From Bordetella genomosp. 8 (lineage in GTDB: Bacteria > Pseudomonadota > Gammaproteobacteria > Burkholderiales > Burkholderiaceae_B): a stretch of DNA of 64,000 nt. Positions 57,716-64,000 of this stretch are shown in pieces (the stretch's first letter is position 1; the number at the start of each line of letters is the position of its first letter). The notes under the pieces are model-generated. The model was not told the DNA's origin. It searched no databases and saw only the letters and a program-made list of their open reading frames with translations. The DNA is taken from positions 5,456,001-5,520,000 of the forward strand of contig NZ_CP021108.1 of assembly GCF_002119685.1 (NCBI RefSeq), read 5' to 3'. Position numbers and translations under genes: made by a program.

Positions 57716-57746
57716 CGGCGCGCGTGCCGAAGTGAAGCGCGCGCCG
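57716..57746 (+). repeat. Hairpin between binding-protein and permease genes
   Basis: CGGCGCGCG / CGCGCGCCG, perfect 9-base arms with a 13-base loop, 21 bases after the binding-protein stop and 102 before the permease ATG. No T-tail. It is probably an mRNA stabiliser or partial terminator that keeps permease levels below binding protein. Confidence 0.6.
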
Positions 57747-57848
57747 GGTGGGGCGGCGAGGCCATAAGCACTGCCGCCCCGCCCCCGCCGTGCCTGGAAC
57801 TTACGCGCCGGCATCCGGCGCACCGCGTTCGCAACCCGGGACATCACC

Positions 57849-59621
57849 ATGCAGACATTGCGCTCCAGATGGCAGTCATTGCCGCGCGGCGTAGTGGTAT
57901 TGATCACCGCACTGGCCATTTACGTGCCGCTGTCGCTGATCGTGTACCAGAGCTTCCTGTCCGCGCCTTTCTTCTCGCCATCGAAAGAAGTCGGCCTGGA
58001 TGCCTTCCGTTTCATCTTCGACGATCCGGATTTCTACAAGGCCCTGGTCAGCGGCCTGATCCTGGCGTTCGGCCTGTTCATCATCGCGGTGCCGCTGGGC
58101 GGCATGCTGGCTTTCCTGCTGGTACGCACCGACCTCCCGGGGCGCAACTGGATCCAGCCGCTGATCCTGGTGCCGGTGTTCGTATCGCCGATGGTGCTGG
58201 GTTTCGGCTATGTGGTGGCGGCCGGCCCGGTGGGCTTTTTCTCCATCTGGGCGAAGGAACTGCTGGGCTTCGTGCCGTGGAACGTCTATTCCATGACCAG
58301 CATCGTCATCATCGCCGGCCTGACCCACGTGCCGCACGCCTATCTGTACATTTCGTCGGCGCTGCGCAGCATGGGTTCGGACGTGGAGGAAGCGGCGCGC
58401 GTCACCGGCGCATCGCCCCTGCGCGTAATGATGTCGGTCAGCCTGCCCATGGTGCGGCCGGCATTGCTGTACGCGTCGGTGCTGCTGTTCTTCCTGGGCC
58501 TGGAGGTCTTCGGCCTGGTGCTGGTGCTGGGCGATCCGGAAGGCAACCTGGTGCTGGCCACCTACCTGTACAAGCTGACCAATAAACTGGGCACGCCGTC
58601 GTACCACCTGATGGCCGCGGTGGCCGTGGTGCTGATCTGCATCACGATCCCGCTGGTGGCGCTGCAGCGGCGCCTGATGCGCACCGCCAACCGTTTCGTG
58701 ACCGTGAAGGGCAAGGCCTCGCGTGCGCGGCCGCTGCCGCTGGGCAAATGGCGCGGCATTGCCAGCGCGGTGGTGTGGCTGTGGCTGATCGTCGCGATCT
58801 TCGTGCCGCTCGCCGGCGTGGTGCTGCGCGCCTTCGTCTCCAATTGGGGCATGGGCGTCTCGCTGCTGGACGTGCTGTCGCTGGACGCCTTCCGCTCGGT
58901 GTGGGGCCAACCCAACCTGCTGCGCGCCATCGTCAATTCGGTCGCGATCGGGGTGTTCGGCGGCGCGCTGGCGGTCGTGTGCTACACCTTCATCGGCCTG
59001 GCCATGCACCGCAAGCAGGACCACGTGACGCGCTTCCTGGACTACAGCGTGCTGGTCCCCCGCGCCGTGCCGGGCCTGCTGGCCGGCCTGGCTTTCCTGT
59101 GGGTGTTCCTGTTCGTGCCGCTGTGGCTGGACAACGCCCTGGACGAAGGCGGGCTGCTGCACTTCCTGCCCTACGCCGACTGGCTGCGCGAGAACTTTGT
59201 GGAATGGCTGCGCTCGATCCGCAGCACCATCTTCAGCGTGTGGCTGGCCTACACCGTGGTGTGGATGGCCTATGGCCTGCGCCTGATCTCGTCGACGCTG
59301 CTGCAGGTCGGCCCGGAACTCGAGGAAGCCGCGCGCAGTGCCGGCGCGCGCCGGGGCCAGGTGACGCGCCACGTCACCGTCCCGCTCGCGCGCTACGGGC
59401 TGATCGGCTCCTGGCTGCTGATGTTCCTGATCTTCGAGCGCGAGTATTCCACCGGCGTCTACCTGCTGTCGCCCGGCACGGAAACCATAGGCTCCATGCT
59501 GGTCTCGCTATGGGCGGCGGGCGCCATCGACATCGTGGCGGCGCTTTCCTTCATCAATATCGCGCTGGTCGTGGTCGGCCTGGGCATCGCCCTGCGATTC
59601 GGAGTGAAACTTCATGATTGA
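57849..59621 (+). CDS. ABC transporter permease, fused two-domain type (FbpB/AfuB-like)
   Basis: The 590-residue inner-membrane protein has about twelve hydrophobic helices and two BPD_transp_1 domains. Each has an EAA loop: EEAARVTGASPLRVM in the first half and EEAARSAGARRGQVT in the second. One polypeptide thus supplies both halves of the channel. It overlaps the ATPase gene by 8 bases. Confidence 0.94.
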   Translation: MQTLRSRWQSLPRGVVVLITALAIYVPLSLIVYQSFLSAPFFSPSKEVGLDAFRFIFDDPDFYKALVSGLILAFGLFIIAVPLGGMLAFLLVRTDLPGRNWIQPLILVPVFVSPMVLGFGYVVAAGPVGFFSIWAKELLGFVPWNVYSMTSIVIIAGLTHVPHAYLYISSALRSMGSDVEEAARVTGASPLRVMMSVSLPMVRPALLYASVLLFFLGLEVFGLVLVLGDPEGNLVLATYLYKLTNKLGTPSYHLMAAVAVVLICITIPLVALQRRLMRTANRFVTVKGKASRARPLPLGKWRGIASAVVWLWLIVAIFVPLAGVVLRAFVSNWGMGVSLLDVLSLDAFRSVWGQPNLLRAIVNSVAIGVFGGALAVVCYTFIGLAMHRKQDHVTRFLDYSVLVPRAVPGLLAGLAFLWVFLFVPLWLDNALDEGGLLHFLPYADWLRENFVEWLRSIRSTIFSVWLAYTVVWMAYGLRLISSTLLQVGPELEEAARSAGARRGQVTRHVTVPLARYGLIGSWLLMFLIFEREYSTGVYLLSPGTETIGSMLVSLWAAGAIDIVAALSFINIALVVVGLGIALRFGVKLHD

Positions 59622-60699
59622 ACTATCCGTTGACGACCTGCACCTGGACTACGGCGACAATCCGGTCCTGAAAGGCGTATCGATGGCCCTGAAGCAGGGC
59701 GAAGTCGTATCCCTGCTGGGCCCGTCGGGCAGCGGCAAGACGACGCTGCTGCGTGCCGTGGCCGGCCTGGAAGCGCCCAAGCGCGGCAAGATCGCCATCG
59801 GCGAACGCCTGGTCTACGACGGCGCGGCGCGCCGCGAAGTGCCGGCCGAAGAGCGCAACCTGGGCCTGGTGTTCCAGTCCTACGCGCTGTGGCCGCATAA
59901 AACGGTGTTCGACAACGTCGCCTATCCCCTGCAGCTGCGCCGCACGTCCGCCGCGGAAACCCGCCAGCGCGTGCAGGAAGTGCTGGACCAGCTGGGCCTG
60001 GGACACCTGGCGCAGCGCCATCCGCACCAGTTGTCGGGCGGCCAGCAGCAACGCGTGGCCATCGGGCGCGCGCTGGTTTACAACCCGCCGGTCATACTCC
60101 TGGATGAACCCTTGTCCAACCTGGATGCCAAGCTGCGCGAGGAAGCCCGCGCCTTCCTGCGCGAACTGATCGTGCGGCTGGGCCTGTCGGCGCTGATGGT
60201 GACGCATGACCAGAGCGAAGCGATGGCGATCTCCGACCGCATCCTGCTGCTGAACAACGGGCGTATCGAACAACAGGGCACGCCGCAGGAAATGTACGGC
60301 TCGCCCGCCACCCTGTTCGCCGCCGAGTTCATGGGCACCAACAACCGCCTGAACGGCCGCGTCGTCGAAGTGCGCGATGGCGAAGCCAGGCTGGAAGGCC
60401 AGGGCTGGGCGCTATGGGGCCGGGCCGGCGCGGGGGTGCAGGAAGGCCAGGAGGCCGTCGGCGTGATCCGCGTGGAAAGCGTGCGGCTGGGCGAGGAAGC
60501 GCAAGGCAACCACGTCGACATGCGGCTGATGACCAGCATGTACCTGGGCGATCGCTGGGAATACGTTTTCCGTCCTCCCGGAGAAGAATCGGTCAGCGCC
60601 ATGGCGCTGCGCGCCTACGGCCAGGAACACCGGGCGCCGGGCGCGCACAGGCTGGCCCTGCCGCCATCCCGGCTGTGGATTTTTCCGCGCCAGGCATAG
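59614..60699 (+). CDS. ABC transporter ATPase (FbpC/PotA-like)
   Basis: The 361-residue ATPase has Walker A GPSGSGKT at 36-43, Q-loop FQSYALWPH, signature LSGGQQQR, Walker B ILLDEPLSNLD and a C-terminal TOBE-type regulatory domain from about 250. It completes the binding protein-permease-ATPase operon. The last 10-15 residues are proline- and arginine-rich. Confidence 0.95.
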   Translation: MIELSVDDLHLDYGDNPVLKGVSMALKQGEVVSLLGPSGSGKTTLLRAVAGLEAPKRGKIAIGERLVYDGAARREVPAEERNLGLVFQSYALWPHKTVFDNVAYPLQLRRTSAAETRQRVQEVLDQLGLGHLAQRHPHQLSGGQQQRVAIGRALVYNPPVILLDEPLSNLDAKLREEARAFLRELIVRLGLSALMVTHDQSEAMAISDRILLLNNGRIEQQGTPQEMYGSPATLFAAEFMGTNNRLNGRVVEVRDGEARLEGQGWALWGRAGAGVQEGQEAVGVIRVESVRLGEEAQGNHVDMRLMTSMYLGDRWEYVFRPPGEESVSAMALRAYGQEHRAPGAHRLALPPSRLWIFPRQA

Positions 60700-60737
60700 G
60701 AAGCGCGCGGCACGGCGGCGCTGCCGTGCAACCCGAC

Positions 60738-60743
60738 TAAAAT
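60738..60743 (+). promoter_or_regulatory. Candidate -10 box of the tonB-like gene
   Basis: TAAAAT in the context CGACTAAAATG, the same form as the box in front of gltX. Transcription would begin almost exactly at the GTG start at 60750, which would make the message leaderless. The -35 is poor. Confidence 0.35.
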
Positions 60744-60749
60744 GCCCGG

Positions 60750-61643
60750 GTGCAAGACGATCACGACTCCTCTTTTACCCGGGCGGCCCATTGGATGGGC
60801 GCGCGCGCCCAGCACCATCTATGGCTGGCCCTGGCGATCTCGCTGATCGTTCATGCCGCCATCCTGGCGGTGCGCTTCGCGCCGCCCCGCACGCCGCGGC
60901 CGCCGGCCCAATCGCTGGAAATCATCCTGGTGAACGCCAAGACGGACACGGCGCCGGTCAAGGCGGAAGCGCGGGCGCAGGCCAATGTGGAAGGTGGCGG
61001 CGACGCGGAAAAAGGCATGGCCCAGTCGCCCCTGCCGCAATCGGGCGAGGCGCCCAGCGCCGTGGTGCTGGAAGCCATGCGCAAGCGCCAGGCGTCCCTG
61101 GAGGAAACCCAGCAGCGCCTGCTGTCCCAGCTTCAGGCCAGCAGCCAGGTCAGCCCTCCACACCAATCCGGCGAACCGGTGCCGGACGCCAGCACGCCGG
61201 GCCGCGAGGACCAGGACCAGGATAGCGTGCTGCAGAATGCCCAGGTCGCGGCGCTGGCGGCCAGGGTGCAGGCCTACAACAAGCGTCCGCGCCGTACCTT
61301 CGTCGCGCCGTCCGCCGAGGCATCCCGCTATGCGCAGTACCTAGATGGCTGGCGCAGCCGCATCGAAGCCGTCGGCACGCAGAATTACCCGGAAGAAGCG
61401 CGCGGCAAGCTCTACGGCACCTTGCGCATGACCGTCTACGTGCGCGCGGACGGCAGCGTGGCCGACGTGGAAATCGACACGCCATCGCAATACCCGGTGC
61501 TGAACCAGGCGGCGCGGCGCATCGTCCAGCTGGCGGCGCCCTTCGCGCCGTTTCCACCGGACATCGCGCGCGATACCGACGTCCTGGCAATCACGCGTAC
61601 CTGGAATTTCGTCAACGACACGCTGGAGACCCGGGCGCCATGA
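60750..61643 (+). CDS. TonB-family energy transducer protein
   Basis: The 297-residue protein has a short cytoplasmic N-terminus, one membrane helix (about 24-41), a long hydrophilic, glutamine/alanine-rich linker and a C-terminal TonB-like domain (YPEEARGKLYGTLRMTVYV...VADVEI). Unlike classical TonB it lacks a long proline repeat. It could energise outer-membrane receptors or be a TonB-like protein of other use; no ExbBD or receptor genes lie nearby. The start GTG at 60750 has no ribosome site; an ATG at 60795 would also keep the helix. Confidence 0.87.
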   Translation: MQDDHDSSFTRAAHWMGARAQHHLWLALAISLIVHAAILAVRFAPPRTPRPPAQSLEIILVNAKTDTAPVKAEARAQANVEGGGDAEKGMAQSPLPQSGEAPSAVVLEAMRKRQASLEETQQRLLSQLQASSQVSPPHQSGEPVPDASTPGREDQDQDSVLQNAQVAALAARVQAYNKRPRRTFVAPSAEASRYAQYLDGWRSRIEAVGTQNYPEEARGKLYGTLRMTVYVRADGSVADVEIDTPSQYPVLNQAARRIVQLAAPFAPFPPDIARDTDVLAITRTWNFVNDTLETRAP

Positions 61644-62530
61644 CGATGCCTTCTTCTACCCATGTAGCCGGCGCGGCGCCAGGTCGCTACGCCGTCATCG
61701 GCAACCCGGTGGCGCATAGCCGTTCCCCGCGCATCCACGCCATGTTCGGCGAACAGACGGGCATTCCGGTCGACTACGGCCTGCTGCCGGCGCCGCTGGA
61801 CGGTTTCGAAGCCAGCGTGCGGGAATTCTTCGCCAGCGGCGGGCGCGGGCTGAACGTGACCGTGCCCTTCAAGCAGGAGGCGTGGACGCTGGCGGGGCCG
61901 CGGCTCAGCGAGCGCGCCCGGCTGGCGGGGGCGGTGAATACCTTGTGGCAGGACGACGGCGCCCTGCGGGGTTGCAACACCGATGGCGTGGGCCTGGTCG
62001 CGGACCTGCGCCGCCTGGGCGTGGAGCTGAACGGCGCGCGGATATTGATGGCCGGCGCCGGCGGCGCCGCGCGCGGGGTGCTGCAACCGCTGGCGCAGGC
62101 CGGCTGCGCGCGCATCCACATCGTCAACCGCACGGCGGAAAAGGCGCACGCCCTGGCCACGGAATGGCTGCGGGCGACGGGGGCGGCGTCGCCCGCCGTC
62201 AGCGCCGGCGGCCTGGAAGAGGCCCACAAGGGCGGCCCGTGGGAGGTGGTCATCAACGCCACCTCCAGCAGCCTGGGCGACGCGCCTCCGGCCCTGCCGG
62301 CCGGACTCTATGCGGACGGGGCGCTCGCCTACGACATGATGTACGGCGCCCAGCCCACGCCCTTCATGCGCCAGGCGCGGGACGATGGCGCGGCGGCCAC
62401 GGCCGACGGGCTCGGCATGCTGGTGGGCCAGGCGGCGGAAAGCTTCTTCATCTGGCATGGCGTGCGCCCCGATGCCGAACCGGTCCTGGCCGCGCTGCGG
62501 CGGGAGCTGGCGACGGCCGCGCCGCGGTAA
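61640..62530 (+). CDS. aroE: Shikimate dehydrogenase
   Basis: The 296-residue NADP enzyme reduces 3-dehydroshikimate to shikimate. It has the substrate motif NPVAHSRSP, catalytic K78 (VPFKQEAW) and D115 (NTDGVG), the nucleotide loop GAGGAARG and the NADP-specificity motif NRTAEKA. It overlaps the tonB-like gene by four bases (ATGA) and mtgA by one (TAATG), so all three are one operon. The first 14 residues are an unconserved extension. Confidence 0.97.
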   Translation: MTMPSSTHVAGAAPGRYAVIGNPVAHSRSPRIHAMFGEQTGIPVDYGLLPAPLDGFEASVREFFASGGRGLNVTVPFKQEAWTLAGPRLSERARLAGAVNTLWQDDGALRGCNTDGVGLVADLRRLGVELNGARILMAGAGGAARGVLQPLAQAGCARIHIVNRTAEKAHALATEWLRATGAASPAVSAGGLEEAHKGGPWEVVINATSSSLGDAPPALPAGLYADGALAYDMMYGAQPTPFMRQARDDGAAATADGLGMLVGQAAESFFIWHGVRPDAEPVLAALRRELATAAPR

Positions 62531-63273
62531 TGGCCAGGATGGCGGCGCGCCGCGGTTCCACCGGCAGGATTTCATGGTTCCGGCTCATTTCGGCCGGCGT
62601 GATGCTGCTGCTTTGCCTGGCGATCCTGTACCAGCTCTGGCTCTTCTGCATGGTGGTGTGGTATTCCCATCGCAATCCCGGCAGCAGTTCGGTCATGCGC
62701 GAGGAAATCGCGCGGCTGCGCGAAACCGATCCCAAGGCGCAGCTGCGTTTCGAATGGGTCGACTACGACCAGATCAACAACACGCTGAAGCGCGCGGTGA
62801 TCGCTTCCGAGGATTCCAACTTCATCGACCACGACGGCGTTGAATGGGATGCCATTCGCAAGGCCTGGGAATACAACCAGGAGCAGGCCGAGCTGGGCCG
62901 CAGCCGCATGCGGGGCGGATCCACCATCACGCAGCAGGTGGCGAAGAATCTTTTTCTTTCAGGTTCGCGCACGTATCTGCGCAAAGGCGAGGAATTGATC
63001 CTGGCTTACATGATCGAATGGGTCATGCCCAAGCGCCGCATCCTGGAGATCTACCTGAACATCGCCGAATGGGGCACGGGCGTATTCGGCGCCCAGGCGG
63101 CGGCGCAACACTATTACGGCACCAGCGCGGCCCGGCTGAGCGCGGCGCAGTCCGCCCGGCTGGCGGCGATGCTGCCCAATCCCCGCTATTACGACAAGCG
63201 TGGAATCACGTCATACCTGAGTCGCCGCATGGGCATCCTGCAGCGGCGCATGCAGCAGGTGGATATTCCCTGA
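62530..63273 (+). CDS. mtgA: Monofunctional peptidoglycan glycosyltransferase
   Basis: The 247-residue inner-membrane GT51 enzyme polymerises lipid II into glycan strands. It has a membrane anchor at about 18-45, catalytic E94 in ASEDSNFIDH, and the family motifs GGSTITQQVAKNL (129-141) and IEWVMPKRRILEIYLNIAEWG. No transpeptidase domain follows. The ATG overlaps the aroE stop codon. Confidence 0.97.
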   Translation: MARMAARRGSTGRISWFRLISAGVMLLLCLAILYQLWLFCMVVWYSHRNPGSSSVMREEIARLRETDPKAQLRFEWVDYDQINNTLKRAVIASEDSNFIDHDGVEWDAIRKAWEYNQEQAELGRSRMRGGSTITQQVAKNLFLSGSRTYLRKGEELILAYMIEWVMPKRRILEIYLNIAEWGTGVFGAQAAAQHYYGTSAARLSAAQSARLAAMLPNPRYYDKRGITSYLSRRMGILQRRMQQVDIP

Positions 63274-63323
63274 TGCGTCATTTTTGTTAAGCTACTTCGT
63301 TTCGCCCGCCACCTTCGTCACCC

Positions 63324-64000
63324 ATGCGAACCGCCCGCCGATACCTGGCCAAAGAAATCTACCGCTCGTGCACCGTGGTGCTGCTGGCCCTGCTCGGCTT
63401 GTTCACGTTCTTCGCGCTGGTGGATGACCTGGACAACGTGGGCAGCAAGTTCACCATTTTCGCGCTGTTCTATCTGCAGGCCCTAGCCATGCCCACGCGG
63501 CTGTACGACCTGCTGCCGATCGGCCTGCTGATAGGCTCCATCCTGGCGCTGGCCGGCCTGGCGCAGCGCAATGAGCTGGTCATCCTGCGCGTATCCGGCG
63601 TCAGCGGCCTGAAACTGCTGGGCATGCTGTGGGTGGTGACGATACCCGTCATGATCGGCGCCACGGTGCTGTCGGAATGGGTCACCCCGATCGCCGAAAT
63701 CAAAAGCAGCGAGGCCAACCTGCTGTATCGCGGCAGTGCGGGCGGCAATCGGCTGGAAAGCGGCTACTGGTTCAAGGAGCCGACCAAGGATGGGGGCGCC
63801 CGCACGCTGAACATCGCCAAGCTGAAGGCCGATGGCGAGGTCGAAGGCGTCATCCTTTACGAATTCCGCAAGGACCTGGAGCTGATCGCCCTGTCCAAGG
63901 CAGAGACCGGGCGTTTCGCGGACGGCAAGCTGATCCTGTACAACGTCGTGGAAAACCGCATCTCGCACGATGCCGTACAGGCGCTGGACAACGCCAAGCC
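63324..64000 (+). CDS. lptG: LPS export permease LptG, N-terminal part
   Basis: The first 225 residues are in the window; the gene runs off the right end. It starts MRTARRYLAKEIYRS, with membrane helices at about 15-35, 55-80 and 95-118, then the beginning of the periplasmic beta-jellyroll (LLYRGSAGGNRLESGYWFKE). The LVDDLDNVG motif after the first helix is typical of LptG rather than LptF. LptG with LptF and LptB extracts lipopolysaccharide from the inner membrane. LptF is not directly upstream as it is in many bacteria; mtgA is there instead, 50 bases away. Confidence 0.92.
   Translation, partial: MRTARRYLAKEIYRSCTVVLLALLGLFTFFALVDDLDNVGSKFTIFALFYLQALAMPTRLYDLLPIGLLIGSILALAGLAQRNELVILRVSGVSGLKLLGMLWVVTIPVMIGATVLSEWVTPIAEIKSSEANLLYRGSAGGNRLESGYWFKEPTKDGGARTLNIAKLKADGEVEGVILYEFRKDLELIALSKAETGRFADGKLILYNVVENRISHDAVQALDNAK

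Overview
The window is a chromosomal segment of a GC-rich betaproteobacterium, most likely of the family Alcaligenaceae (Bordetella/Achromobacter group). The basis is the high G+C with strongly G/C-biased third positions, a lysine/alanine-repeat histone H1-like protein of the Bordetella BpH1 type, a Bug-family (tripartite tricarboxylate) binding protein, and betaproteobacterial gene neighbourhoods (glyA-nrdR-ribD-ribE; aroQ-accB-accC-prmA-DUF3426-pfkB). The genus is an inference. I see no rRNA, tRNA, CRISPR array, insertion sequence or prophage. Almost all of the sequence is core metabolism with a few accessory transport loci.

Layout. 1-3509 (-): end of a peptide-type ABC importer (fused double ATPase, binding protein, first bases of a permease). 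3661-8394 (-): prkA-yeaH-spoVR stress operon behind a candidate sigma-54 promoter. 8689-12333 (-): glyA, nrdR, ribD, ribE. 12550-14489 (-): a PEBP-family protein and tyrS. 14638-17196 (+): M23 endopeptidase and anmK (cell-wall turnover and recycling). 17226-20445 (-): erpA, a DUF6776-like coiled-coil protein, argC, rpsI-rplM. 20666-25150 (-): branched-chain amino-acid type importer livK-H-M-G-F. 25346-30499: pmbA, darP, an esterase and a Pat-like acetyltransferase. 30558-35662: gltX, a lipoprotein, a LysR regulator divergent from an alpha/beta hydrolase, and a Bug binding protein. 36010-41017 (+): nrdAB, preceded by a pair of NrdR boxes, then the histone-like gene. 41106-49115: yggT, a glycine-zipper lipoprotein, and the long leftward run aroQ-accB-accC-prmA-DUF3426-pfkB, with tlpA upstream. 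49193-53176 (+): mpl, yqiA, an RNB-family ribonuclease. 53227-60699 (+): a response regulator, an unusual sensor kinase, and a binding-protein-dependent ABC importer. 60750-64000 (+): a TonB-like protein, aroE, mtgA and the start of lptG.

The most unusual system is at 53227-60699. The sensor kinase has a normal TctE-like N-terminal half (two membrane segments, HisKA, HATPase), but then continues through a third hydrophobic segment into a complete AfuA-type solute-binding domain. That domain is plainly homologous to the free binding protein encoded by the next gene. The locus therefore encodes two paralogous ligand-binding domains: one feeds the transporter and one is tied to the kinase that presumably controls it.

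The regulatory links visible in the sequence are: nrdR in the same window as its probable nrdAB target (two boxes 31 bp apart); a TGGC-N8-TGCA sigma-54 element in front of prkA; strong hairpins directly after two binding-protein genes (livK and the AfuA-like gene), as expected for operons that need more binding protein than permease; and several palindromes of unknown function around the histone-like gene, tyrS and the glycine-zipper gene.
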